This document shows, in pieces, positions 25,221-33,798 of a stretch of 54,233 nt of DNA; the first letter of the stretch is position 1, and every line of letters starts with the position of its first letter. The stretch covers positions 1 to 54,233 of the forward strand of contig JAAXCX010000015.1 in NCBI GenBank assembly GCA_013036105.1, written 5' to 3'. The notes beneath the pieces are model-generated. The model made no database searches and was not told the origin of the DNA. It saw only the letters and a list, made by a program, of their open reading frames with translations. Origin of the DNA: Vulcanimicrobiota bacterium. GTDB lineage: Bacteria > Vulcanimicrobiota > Vulcanimicrobiia > Vulcanimicrobiales > Vulcanimicrobiaceae. The position numbers and the translations under genes are program-made.

Positions 25221-25227
25221 GCGAAAG

Positions 25228-26841
25228 ATGGAGCGAACCCCGCTCGCCGCGCTAGTCGCGGCCGCTTCTGTTTTTGTTTGCGCCGCCGGACCGACCGCAC
25301 TGTTCGCACGCGGACAAGTTGCCGCGCCCACGCCATCCCCCAGCGCATCGCCGGCTGCCGGAACTCCGAGCCCCGCACCGACCCAGCCGCCCATCGTCGT
25401 CTCGCCGGCATCGGCGCAAGTTCCGGTCGGCGGCCAGGCTACCGTGCACATCATGTCCGCACTCGGCCAACTGCGGTTTGTGATTTCCAATCCGGCCGTG
25501 GCAGACGCCTCGATCGATCAAGCGACACAGACGCTCACGCTCTCGGGAAAAACTCCGGGCTCGGCGATCGTTACGGTCACGGATCAGCGCGCCATCAGCG
25601 CGCAGATCCCGGTACGCGTGGCATACAACGCCGGCAGCATCGCCGACGCCGCGTCGATCCGCATCACCGGCGATCCCGCAAGTCCTGAATTCGTGAAACA
25701 GGAAGCTGCCTCGGCTGCCGCGGCGCTGCTGCAAGCGCGCCCCGGCGCGCAGGCGATCGTCACGACCGATCTCGTGAATTTCACGCAGCCGCTGCAGCAA
25801 GACGACATTGCCGTCGTCGACGTCCCGGTGCTGCTGCAAGGCGATCAGTACTTCTCGGTCTCCGGCACCACGCACGTTCGCGTCGAAAACGTCGCGGCGC
25901 CCGCGATTCTACCCGACTCGCTAATGGTCAGCGACTATCCCGAACGACTCACCGCCAACGGGATTCTGTTCGCAGCCGATCTCCAGCGCGCGCAGCCGTC
26001 ACGCTTTCTGTACTTTCATTTCAATCCGCCCGGCGAACCGGCGCGGCGCATCGTGCTGCGCGCCGAAAACCGGTCGGCGCAGCCGGCGCAACTGCAATTC
26101 ATTTCCGGCCAAGCCGGCCCGGCTCCAAACGAAATGGAGGTCGGACACGCCGCCACCAAACGCTTCCTCGAACGGCAAGTCCAGAACGAGGGACGCATCA
26201 TCACCATCGCCGGAAATGGTACGCTGCAGCTCGCGCAGCAAGATCTGCCGGCGAATGCCGTCGTGTGTGGACTCTTGCAGCTTCGCGTGCTCAACGGCAG
26301 CACCGTGCACTTAACGCTTTTCGTCCAGAACGCAACCAGTCCGGTCGACGAACCGCTCACCGGCACCGACTTACTGCAAGGCGGACAGCGCCACGCGCGC
26401 GGAGTGTACAGCATTCCGGAGTTCCACTACTCGCGGACGTGGAGCACCGATGGCGATTACCTCGAGCTGCCGATCGGCGACATCCCGCTCGTCAATCTCA
26501 TCCAAGGCGAAGCGCTCTCCGGCGACTACGGCGTCAAACAAAGCTTCGTCGTCAAGGTCACCAATCCGACGGGCAGGCCGCAAGCAATCGCGATCTACGA
26601 AAATCCGCGCGGCGGCCGCGCTACCGGCACATACGTCATCGACGGCGTGCTGATCCAATCGCACGGCGTTCCCGCGTTTTCGCGTTACAAGATCCGGCAG
26701 TACGTCGTGCCGGCGCGCGGATTCTTGCGCATCACGATCGTCACAATTCCGGAAAGCGGCTCGAGTTATCCGCTGCGCTTGATCTTCGCACCCGACGACG
26801 GCAGCGTCGCGCCGGGCGCTCCGGGTTCACCGGTTTACTAA
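25228..26841 (+). CDS. Large secreted protein of unknown function, 537 aa
   Basis: Signal peptide at about 1-27, then a proline/serine/alanine linker (PTPSPSASPAAGTPSPAPTQ). The region about 55-135 looks like an immunoglobulin-like domain of the pilus-assembly/BIG2 kind: VVSPASAQVPVGGQATVHI and LTLSGKTPGSAIVTVTDQR. The rest is beta-rich with no catalytic motif. It follows recQ by seven bases but shares no theme with it. Possibly a cell-surface structural protein. The stop overlaps that of the convergent lipoprotein gene by four bases. Confidence 0.7.
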   Translation: MERTPLAALVAAASVFVCAAGPTALFARGQVAAPTPSPSASPAAGTPSPAPTQPPIVVSPASAQVPVGGQATVHIMSALGQLRFVISNPAVADASIDQATQTLTLSGKTPGSAIVTVTDQRAISAQIPVRVAYNAGSIADAASIRITGDPASPEFVKQEAASAAAALLQARPGAQAIVTTDLVNFTQPLQQDDIAVVDVPVLLQGDQYFSVSGTTHVRVENVAAPAILPDSLMVSDYPERLTANGILFAADLQRAQPSRFLYFHFNPPGEPARRIVLRAENRSAQPAQLQFISGQAGPAPNEMEVGHAATKRFLERQVQNEGRIITIAGNGTLQLAQQDLPANAVVCGLLQLRVLNGSTVHLTLFVQNATSPVDEPLTGTDLLQGGQRHARGVYSIPEFHYSRTWSTDGDYLELPIGDIPLVNLIQGEALSGDYGVKQSFVVKVTNPTGRPQAIAIYENPRGGRATGTYVIDGVLIQSHGVPAFSRYKIRQYVVPARGFLRITIVTIPESGSSYPLRLIFAPDDGSVAPGAPGSPVY

Positions 26842-27416
26842 CGCCTGCACGTAAACACGTCGGGCCACATCACGGCGCCCCCTTCGCTACTGCCCGACTT
26901 TTGCACGGCTCGCTCAATCCGCAAGATACCGCTGGAAAGGTTGACCGAGTCGAGGTAATATCCCCATTGGTCCTCCTCCTCCAACGTGCTCCCGTTAAAG
27001 CCAAAATGATAATGCTCGGGATGACGCTGGGGCTTCGGCCCCGTGAATAGCACCGTTTCAGTATGGTTGGGGTTGAAAGTAAAAACCGCGTGGTCGTTAG
27101 GGTACGCCTGTTGCCCAAAGATGACGGAACACGTCCAGGATCCTAAAAGCGGAGCCGTTTTTTCGTCATCGAATTTCTTTTGCTCTGACAGAACCTGGTT
27201 GACGGTTTTGCCTTCGATCGAATACTTGCCAAACACCGAACGCGCATGTGCCTCAACAAGCTCTCTTCGCTCGTCGTCTGACAATTGTGGGCCAAGATCA
27301 TCCAAGGCTTTATACCGATTGTCTTTTGTAATGACAGCATTTTTGGGATCGCTGCAGCCTGCTAAAGCAACCAAAGCCAACAGGAACATGGTCGCGGTCG
27401 CCGTCGTGGCCTTCAT
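26838..27416 (-). CDS. Lipoprotein, 192 aa, last gene of the envelope array
   Basis: Lipobox LVALAGC gives Cys20 as the lipidated residue; the start MKATTATATMFLLALVALAG at 27416 is a textbook signal. The mature N-terminal part has the pattern RYKALDDLGPQLSDDERRELVEA and EGKTVNQVLSEQKK, similar in style to small proteobacterial lipoproteins, though I cannot name the family with confidence. The C-terminal half is beta-rich (GSWTCSVIFGQQ, HYHFGFNGSTLEEEDQWGYY). Four bases after the glycosyltransferase stop. Confidence 0.72.
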   Translation of the reverse strand: MKATTATATMFLLALVALAGCSDPKNAVITKDNRYKALDDLGPQLSDDERRELVEAHARSVFGKYSIEGKTVNQVLSEQKKFDDEKTAPLLGSWTCSVIFGQQAYPNDHAVFTFNPNHTETVLFTGPKPQRHPEHYHFGFNGSTLEEEDQWGYYLDSVNLSSGILRIERAVQKSGSSEGGAVMWPDVFTCRR

Positions 27417-27420
27417 TTCT

Positions 27421-28449
27421 TCAGGTCGATAAGGCTTTTGCGTAAACCGCTTGCATTTGCGCGGCCGCGCGCGCCCACGAAAAGCGTTCGATCGAACGCG
27501 CGCGCACGGAATCGCTGTGCGCTTGCGCCGGTTGCGGATCGCTGACGATTGTTGCAATCGCGCTCGCCCATGCCTGCGGATCGTCGACGGGAATGACGGG
27601 CGCGTCGCCGCCTACGACTTCGGGCAGCGAAGACTGATCCGAGACGACGACCGGAACGCCGGCGCAAAGCGCCTGCGCGGCGGCGTAGCCGAAGCCTTCG
27701 TAACGTGAAGGCACAGCAACAAGCGCGCACTTCGCATAGAGATCGATCAGCGCTGCGCGCCGGATATATCCGCGGAACTCGACACGGTCGCGCACGCCTA
27801 GCGACTGGGCGAGACGCAAACATTCATCGCGATATGGAGTGAACGGTCCGGCCGAAACGATGCGCATGCGTGGACCGATGAACCGAAGCGCGCGGATCAG
27901 CACTTCGAGGTTCTTGCGCCGCTCGACCGTGCCGGGAACCAAGATGACGTCGCTCGGAAATTGCCGCTCGACTTTGCAATAGTCGGATGCGACACCGTTG
28001 TAGACCACATGAATATGCTCCGGCGGAGCATCCATGACATCGAGGAGCTCGCGCCGCGAAAATTGGGAGTCTACCGCGATCGCCTTTGCCGTAGCGTAGC
28101 GCTTTAGTGCGAAGCGCCCGAAGTAATAACGAGCGTAAGCCGCAGCGTGGCGCTGCACTTTGAGCCAAGCTACGTCGTGCACCGTGACGACGGTCGGAAG
28201 CGATGTCGACAGAGGCATGGTGCCCGAAGTGCAGTGCAGCACGTGCGCGCCGGATGCGCGGGCGCGCGCGGGAAGCAGCACCTGATCCCACAACAAACGC
28301 CGGTCGAAACGCCACGGGTCGAGTTTGAGCTCGCGCAACTCCACGACGCCGGTTCCGGCCGCGCGCAACGCTTCAGCTAAACCCGTGACGTACTCGCCGA
28401 TGCCGGTCGCGGTTCCGAGCGTCAGCTGCGCGTCGAGCGCAACGATCAT
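27421..28449 (-). CDS. GT-B glycosyltransferase, family 4 type
   Basis: Retaining sugar transferase using a nucleotide sugar; likely adds a sugar to a surface polysaccharide or LPS. N-terminal domain with TGIGEYVTGLAEALR and the VTVHDVAWLK motif; C-terminal domain with VERRKNLEVLIRAL (K179, N180) and RYEGFGYAAAQALCAGVPVV. In the usual E-x7-E motif the second residue is glutamine (E251, Q259). The protein may still be active because Gln occurs in some relatives. Start ATGA overlap with the TPR gene, four bases from the lipoprotein. Confidence 0.9.
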   Translation of the reverse strand: MIVALDAQLTLGTATGIGEYVTGLAEALRAAGTGVVELRELKLDPWRFDRRLLWDQVLLPARARASGAHVLHCTSGTMPLSTSLPTVVTVHDVAWLKVQRHAAAYARYYFGRFALKRYATAKAIAVDSQFSRRELLDVMDAPPEHIHVVYNGVASDYCKVERQFPSDVILVPGTVERRKNLEVLIRALRFIGPRMRIVSAGPFTPYRDECLRLAQSLGVRDRVEFRGYIRRAALIDLYAKCALVAVPSRYEGFGYAAAQALCAGVPVVVSDQSSLPEVVGGDAPVIPVDDPQAWASAIATIVSDPQPAQAHSDSVRARSIERFSWARAAAQMQAVYAKALST

Positions 28450-29312
28450 TTTAGGAGGGCTTGCAGCGTGTGCAGAAAATGCGAATGCGGATCGTAGGAA
28501 CGGCTCAGGCGCTCGTCCTGTCGCGCCGATGCGAGATCGCCGAGCCGGAAATCGGCCACGCCCAACCCCGCATAGGCGTCGGCGCTGGCGGGATTTCCGT
28601 CGATCGCGCGTTTGAAAAAAACGTGCGCGCGCGCAGGCTCGTCGAGATTGAGTTCCTGGCTGCCCGCCGCGATGAGGTATCGTTCGGCCAAAGGAGCAAG
28701 CTTCACGGCGGCGTCGTAATCGCGCATGCCTTCTTTAAACCATGCGCGCCGGTGCGCCGGGTCCACATATCCGCGCTGCGTCGCCAGCCGGCCGAGTCCC
28801 CAATAGGCGTCGGCCAGCGCGTCGGGGTGCGTCGCCGTACGCTCTAGTCGGTCTTTCAGCCGCAGTTCCAACTCGTATGCGCCGGGAAGATCGCGCGACG
28901 CCAAGCGATTGACTTCGCCGCGAATCGCAAAAACGTCGTTCGCGTCGACGAAATACCGGTACGCTTCGGCTTCGTTGCCGCGGGCACGCGCGATTCGCCC
29001 CAGAAGTTCTGCTCGTGCCGCTGACGCAGGCAAACGCAGCGCGTAGGTTTGGGCGAGTTGCAGATTGCTCCGATCGAGGGCCGCGGTTGCAAGCATCGCC
29101 GCAACGTACGGCGCGGGCGCGATGCCTTCGATCGCCGCGTATGACGCAGCGCCCCACGCGGCCGGAATACGCGCGGGCAACGAAGCGGTTGCGGCCGCGC
29201 GCGAAAAAACCGCGTCGGAAGCTGCCTGGACGAACCCTAAAGCAAGGGCGAGAGCCGTGAGGACGATGACGAGGATGGCGTAAACTGCGCTGCGGCGTGC
29301 CGCCTCAGTCAG
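28446..29312 (-). CDS. TPR-repeat protein with N-terminal membrane anchor or signal
   Basis: Mature part shows helix pairs typical of TPRs: ATHPDALADAYWGLGRLA, LAPLAERYLIAAGSQELNL, GNPASADAYAGLGVADF. The first standard start (TTG 29180) sits inside a signal-like segment that continues upstream as TEAARRSAVYAILVIVLTAL and ALALGFVQA. The full segment begins at CTG 29312, overlapping the upstream stop as CTGA, the same geometry as the ATGA and TTGA junctions elsewhere in the array. CTG initiation is rare, so the start is tentative. Function likely as an envelope scaffold. Confidence 0.75.
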   Translation of the reverse strand: MTEAARRSAVYAILVIVLTALALALGFVQAASDAVFSRAAATASLPARIPAAWGAASYAAIEGIAPAPYVAAMLATAALDRSNLQLAQTYALRLPASAARAELLGRIARARGNEAEAYRYFVDANDVFAIRGEVNRLASRDLPGAYELELRLKDRLERTATHPDALADAYWGLGRLATQRGYVDPAHRRAWFKEGMRDYDAAVKLAPLAERYLIAAGSQELNLDEPARAHVFFKRAIDGNPASADAYAGLGVADFRLGDLASARQDERLSRSYDPHSHFLHTLQALLK

Positions 29313-30454
29313 AATTTCACCGTAAAGTTCAGGTCGGCGCGCGTCTGCTGGAGATTATAGTCGGGCGCGGATGAATCTTGATAATGATATTGGCGCGCCG
29401 AAAGCGTGATCGCGCTCGAGCCCGACGGCAGCTGATACGTCACGTTGCCGAGATAGGTATCTTTGCGCGCGTCGAGTCCGGGAAACAGCAGCGCGCCGTA
29501 CTGCCCTTGATAATGCTGCTGCTCGTACTGCAGTCCGACGGTTACGCGCGGTGTTACCGGAACGGCCAGTTTTGCGCCCACGCTCTGTTTGGTCAGGTTG
29601 GTCAGCCCCGGATAATAGAGCATCGGAGCTTGCGGATCGAAACTGCCCGTACTCGGGGCGCCAAAGACCGGGTCCGGATTGGCAGGGACGTACGGAAAAG
29701 CTGCGTCTTGTTGAAAACCGATTCGTTCGACGCCGCCCGTGAGCTGGATGCCGAGGCGTTCGTTTCCGGTGCGCAGCGTGAAGTTCGTCGCGGCCGTCAA
29801 GTTTTGCGCGCGCGCGTCGCTCACGTAGGGACAAGGCGCGGCTTGATCGGTCGTGCCGCAGACTTGCAAAATATGAAACGCGTCGGGATGCAGCGACTGC
29901 ATACCGGCGCCTGAGAGCTGTCCCGAAAAATGCAGCGCGCCGATGCGAACCGGAACGGCAAGCTCGGCGGTCACAGACTGCAGCGTCGGCACGTACGGCT
30001 GATAGGCGCCGAAACGCACGGACGGGGCTTGCGCAAAACTGCGCGCAATTGCCGGCAGATTGATCGCATCTTGCTGATCCGTCAGCGGCGCCGTCAGCGG
30101 AGCGTCGTCGGCGTAGATGGGCGCGGACGTTGCAAAAGCCTGCGCCGAAATGCTTTGCGCGGGTTGCGCGCGTTCGCTCGGGAGCGTGAGATGCACCTGC
30201 GCCACGGGAGCGCCCTGCGGCGCGGCGGCCGCCGGCAGGGTCAGCGAATCAGTGACGGTGACGTTGAAGAGCGCGGCCCCGAAGGTCGAGGCGATGCGCC
30301 GGGCCGGCGCGAGCGAGAAAAAACTCTCCGCGTTACGGTCGAAGATCCGGGAGTGGTCGAGGGTCGCTCCGGCCGCTTGAGCAGCCGCGGGCACGCTTAA
30401 TGACAGCGCGGCTACCAGCGCTGCCAAGACGGCCGAGCGAGAAAACCCAGTCAT
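29309..30454 (-). CDS. Probable outer-membrane beta-barrel protein, 381 aa
   Basis: Signal peptide at about 1-27 (SAVLAALVAALSLSVPAAAQA). The C-terminal two-thirds alternates polar and hydrophobic residues as in beta-barrels (NLTAATNFTLRTGNERLG, GVERIGFQQDA, TVGLQYEQQHYQG, AITLSARQYHYQDSSAP) and the last residue is phenylalanine after ADLNFTVKF, the classic BamA recognition end. A two-cysteine loop (CGTTDQAAPC) may be disulfide-linked. ATG 30454 after GAGAAGGT. No homology family recognised; the role (porin, secretion channel or structural) is open. Confidence 0.68.
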   Translation of the reverse strand: MTGFSRSAVLAALVAALSLSVPAAAQAAGATLDHSRIFDRNAESFFSLAPARRIASTFGAALFNVTVTDSLTLPAAAAPQGAPVAQVHLTLPSERAQPAQSISAQAFATSAPIYADDAPLTAPLTDQQDAINLPAIARSFAQAPSVRFGAYQPYVPTLQSVTAELAVPVRIGALHFSGQLSGAGMQSLHPDAFHILQVCGTTDQAAPCPYVSDARAQNLTAATNFTLRTGNERLGIQLTGGVERIGFQQDAAFPYVPANPDPVFGAPSTGSFDPQAPMLYYPGLTNLTKQSVGAKLAVPVTPRVTVGLQYEQQHYQGQYGALLFPGLDARKDTYLGNVTYQLPSGSSAITLSARQYHYQDSSAPDYNLQQTRADLNFTVKF

Positions 30455-30520
30455 ACCTTCTCCACATACCCGCAAACGGGCGCACCTTTTACTATCGGCA
30501 TAAAGCGGGGGACGTTTCAT

Positions 30521-30937
30521 CTACGGCGGGACCGGCCCAAAACCCCGTTGGACGTACCTCCGGGCTATCAGCAGGGCCGCGTAGTCGTCGATAGGCCGGG
30601 GCGGCAGCTGGAGGCCCAGCGGGATCAGCCGGCGCCAGCCGGCCGGCGGGTGGTCGGCAAAGTAGAGGGCCCGGGCGCGGTAGCTGGTGTCGGTCTCATC
30701 GATCAGGTGCACCGGTGCCCCCAAAGGTTCCAGGAGGGCCCTCACTACAGCCGCGTTGGTCCCGCCGCCCAATGCGACGGCGCGCAGCGGGTAGGCGCCA
30801 ACGAGGGGTCCGAGCGTTCTTAGCAGTCCGTCTGCAGTTTCGATGCCCAAGGCCACCGGCGGAGAGACCGCGTCTTCAATGAGCGCGAAACCAATCTTGC
30901 GCGTTCCCGGATCGATGCCGAGAACCGCGCTGCTCAC
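30521..30937 (-). CDS. YqgF/RuvX-like RNase H-fold nuclease
   Basis: Short (138 aa) RNase H-like fold: LGIDPGTRKIGFALIED with D9, IDETDTSYRAR with E81, and PIDDYAALLIARRY with D117/D118 form the acidic triad seen in YqgF (16S rRNA processing) and RuvC-like nucleases. Closest in size and pattern to YqgF. Start overlaps DUF3084 stop by four bases. Placement in an envelope operon is odd; it may simply be a passenger. Confidence 0.7.
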   Translation of the reverse strand: MSSAVLGIDPGTRKIGFALIEDAVSPPVALGIETADGLLRTLGPLVGAYPLRAVALGGGTNAAVVRALLEPLGAPVHLIDETDTSYRARALYFADHPPAGWRRLIPLGLQLPPRPIDDYAALLIARRYVQRGFGPVPP

Positions 30938-31908
30938 GGAACCTTCTGAAGGACGACGACGACCGGAAGCGCCAGCGTATGGGGATAGATGTCGGTGGCG
31001 GCAAACGCCGACAGAACATAGTTTCCCGTTCCGTTGGCGAGCATTGTCTGCATCTGCGCGGTCGACGGCGGCAAGGACTGCATGACCTTGACGTTGCCCA
31101 CGAAATACGGAGGGAAGCCGTCGCTCGACGCCTTCTGCGGGACGAAAACGTTGAGCAATTCGTAGAGCGCAAGCTGCGCGTTCACGTTCTTTCCACTCGG
31201 CACGCTCTCATACGCGATCAGATCGCCGCGTTTGTACATCAGGCGATCCGGAATCGGCCGTGTGAGGCCGAAATGCACTTCATCGCCTACCGCTCCGGGT
31301 CGGCCCGCAGCATACAGGTTCTGATCCGCAGCCGCCAACACAAGCACATCGCCTTCCGAGAGCGCAGCGCCCATTTCGGGACTGTCCGCGTAATTGTCAA
31401 GCACCTGCTGCACGTTGGCCGGCGGTTTGAACGGACGCAAACCGAGCGGCGGATAGACTTGGTTCACATAGGCGACGGTTTGGTCGTAGAGCTGCTTGAC
31501 GAGGCGGCGACGCAATTGCGGCGATGCGTCTTGCCTGATCAGCACCGGGCTGTAGGTCATCGGCGTGCCGACGCCAACGACTAGACGCCCGTTGTTGACT
31601 TTGCTCTCGGCTTCCGTCGCGCGTGCTTGCGCCTTTGCGATTTCGGCGTTGATCTGGTTGAGGCGGAAAAATGCGGTCTTCACCTGGTTCGAAGCGAAGA
31701 TCGCGGCGAGCGTGACGATCAGCGCGATGATCATGCCCGTCGCGACCGCGATGATCGTCGACGTATAGCGCGGCCTGATGTTGAGCAGCGTCAGGCGTTT
31801 TCTGCCGACTTGATGCCCAATGCGGTCGCCCGCGTAGGCGATCAAACCCGCGAGCGCGACGATGAAGAGAATCGTGCCGGCGCCGCGCAGCAAATCGACG
31901 AAATTCAT
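30934..31908 (-). CDS. DUF3084-domain membrane protein
   Basis: Two N-terminal membrane segments flank the diagnostic AYAGDRIGHQVGRKRLTLL and NIRPRYTSTIIAV. A coiled coil (FRLNQINAEIAKAQARATEA) and a soluble C-terminal domain follow. DUF3084 proteins are common in cyanobacteria and other deep lineages next to yqgF, as here. No activity is known. The start is one base from the LptF/G-type stop. Confidence 0.87.
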   Translation of the reverse strand: MNFVDLLRGAGTILFIVALAGLIAYAGDRIGHQVGRKRLTLLNIRPRYTSTIIAVATGMIIALIVTLAAIFASNQVKTAFFRLNQINAEIAKAQARATEAESKVNNGRLVVGVGTPMTYSPVLIRQDASPQLRRRLVKQLYDQTVAYVNQVYPPLGLRPFKPPANVQQVLDNYADSPEMGAALSEGDVLVLAAADQNLYAAGRPGAVGDEVHFGLTRPIPDRLMYKRGDLIAYESVPSGKNVNAQLALYELLNVFVPQKASSDGFPPYFVGNVKVMQSLPPSTAQMQTMLANGTGNYVLSAFAATDIYPHTLALPVVVVLQKVP

Positions 31909-31909
31909 G

Positions 31910-33046
31910 TTACACCAGCGCCGCCCGGCGCAGCCGGAACGCTCCGATAGCCGTAAAGATCAGGTTGGGCATCCACGCGGCGAGTGCCGCGATAAACGGC
32001 GCCGCTTCGCCGACTCCCGTGAAAACCGTCTGCACCACATAGTAGATAAACGCGATCAGCACCGCCAACCCAAAGCCCAAGCTCGCGCTGCCTCCGCCGC
32101 GCACCGAGCGGATGCCAAACGGCACCGCGATGAGCGTGAAGACGAAACAGGCGAACGGCTGCGCGAGTTTTTCTTGGTAGGCCATCACATATTTGCGCAG
32201 CTCCGAAGGTGTGAGCTGCCCCGTCCGGATGATTTCGCCAAGTTCGGCCCTGCTCATGTTGAGCGGGTTATTGCCGGCGGCACGTTTAGCGATCTCCGCC
32301 GGGCTCTGGCCGAGCTCGACTTGCAGCGCGGGCGTTTGCGATCCGACGATGCTCTGTCCGTCCGGTCCGCTGAAGCGATAAATGCGCGCGTTGTCGAGCG
32401 TCCATTTCTCCGCCGCGAAATCGGCGCGATCGGCAAAAATGATCTGCGTCGGATTGCCGGCTTTGTCGTATTGCACGAGCGTCACTTGCATCAACCCGTG
32501 CGTACTCGGATCGTAGGCATTGAAGAACGTGATCTGATGCCCGCCCCCGGGCAGAGGCGCATTCACCGTGGTGTCGCTGGCGAAGGCGCTCGTGTGGTTG
32601 ATCACCGTGTTTTCGATGATCGTGAACTGTGTCTGCGCGTAGGGAACGATCGCCTCTTGTAAGATGAGGTTGACGATCGACATGACGAATCCGGCGACGA
32701 GCAGCGGCACTATTATACGTATGAACGTAATGCCCCCCGCGTTCATCGCCGTGATTTCACTCTCACTTGAGAGGCGCTGAATCGCGAGCAGCGTCCCGAG
32801 CAGCAGAGCCATCGGAATCGTGAGCACGACCATGGAGGGCAGCTGCCAGAGAAAAGCCTCAATCGCCGCCCAGAGCGGTGCGTGCGCTTCCGATACGGCG
32901 CGGCCGATCGCGATGATCTGGGCGGCGGCAAAGATCAGCGTGAACGCCGAGAGCCCAAAAAGAAAAGGCCCGAGCAATTCGCCGAGCATGTACCGGTCGA
33001 GTATCGTGATTTTGAACGGCGCGGGCCGCGCGGCGGTTTGCCTCAA
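31910..33046 (-). CDS. LptF/LptG-type permease of the LPS exporter
   Basis: YjgP/YjgQ-family membrane subunit that with LptB extracts LPS from the inner membrane. Opening ILDRYMLGELLGPFLFGLSAFT is typical, and QLPSMVVLTIPMALLLGTLLAIQRLSSESEI marks the coupling region. A periplasmic beta-jellyroll (about 120-290) separates the two sets of membrane helices. TTG start at 33046 overlaps the lptB stop as TTGA. Only one such gene is seen here; whether a second lies elsewhere or this one forms a homodimer cannot be told. Confidence 0.9.
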   Translation of the reverse strand: MRQTAARPAPFKITILDRYMLGELLGPFLFGLSAFTLIFAAAQIIAIGRAVSEAHAPLWAAIEAFLWQLPSMVVLTIPMALLLGTLLAIQRLSSESEITAMNAGGITFIRIIVPLLVAGFVMSIVNLILQEAIVPYAQTQFTIIENTVINHTSAFASDTTVNAPLPGGGHQITFFNAYDPSTHGLMQVTLVQYDKAGNPTQIIFADRADFAAEKWTLDNARIYRFSGPDGQSIVGSQTPALQVELGQSPAEIAKRAAGNNPLNMSRAELGEIIRTGQLTPSELRKYVMAYQEKLAQPFACFVFTLIAVPFGIRSVRGGGSASLGFGLAVLIAFIYYVVQTVFTGVGEAAPFIAALAAWMPNLIFTAIGAFRLRRAALV

Positions 33047-33798
33047 AGACGGAACCCTTCGCCCAGATAGAATTTACGCGCGACCGGACTATCGAGCACT
33101 TCTTGCGCCGATCCGGAAACTTCGATGCGGCCGTTGTTCAGAATGTACGCACGGTCCACGATCGCGAGCGTTTCGCGCACTTGGTGATCGGTGATCAGGA
33201 TGCCGAGGCCGCGATCGCGCAACTGCCGGATCATCGCTTGGATGTCGGCTACCGCGATCGGATCGATTCCCGTGAACGGTTCGTCGAGCAGCAGGAAGGC
33301 CGGTTCGGTTGCCAGCGAACGCGCGATCTCAACGCGCCGGCGCTCGCCGCCCGAAAGGCTGTCCCCGCGGGCGTCGATTAAGTGAACCAGCCCGAACTCT
33401 TCGAGCAGCGGCCCGATGCGGGCTTCCTGCTCTTCGCGCGGCACGCCGTGCATTTCCCAAATTAAGCGGATGTTGTCGCCGACCGAGAGCTTGCGGAAGA
33501 TCGAGTTTTCTTGCGCGAGATAGCCGATACCGCGGCGCGACCGCTGATACATCGGCGCCGACGTCAAATCTATCTCGCCGCCGCCGGTTTCGAGCAGCAC
33601 CGAACCGCCGTCGGCTTTGACCAGCCCGACGACCATATAAAACGTGGTGGTCTTGCCCGCACCGTTAGGCCCGAGCAATCCGACGATCTCTCCCGTTCCG
33701 ACTTCGGCGCTAACGCCGTCGACGACGGTCCGCTCGCCGTAGCGCTTGCGCAGGTCGCGTAGTTGTATTTGCCGAGCCGGAGTTTGCTGCGCCGTCAC
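33043..33798 (-). CDS. lptB: LptB, ATPase of the LPS export ABC transporter
   Basis: Powers LPS extraction from the inner membrane. Walker A GPNGAGKT at 43-50, signature LSGGE at 147-151, Walker B LLLDEP at 168-173, H-loop in LITDHQVRETL. The Q-loop region with GYLAQENSIFRKLSV is the LptB hallmark. GTG start at 33798 overlaps the lptC-like stop (GTGA). Confidence 0.96.
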   Translation of the reverse strand: MTAQQTPARQIQLRDLRKRYGERTVVDGVSAEVGTGEIVGLLGPNGAGKTTTFYMVVGLVKADGGSVLLETGGGEIDLTSAPMYQRSRRGIGYLAQENSIFRKLSVGDNIRLIWEMHGVPREEQEARIGPLLEEFGLVHLIDARGDSLSGGERRRVEIARSLATEPAFLLLDEPFTGIDPIAVADIQAMIRQLRDRGLGILITDHQVRETLAIVDRAYILNNGRIEVSGSAQEVLDSPVARKFYLGEGFRL

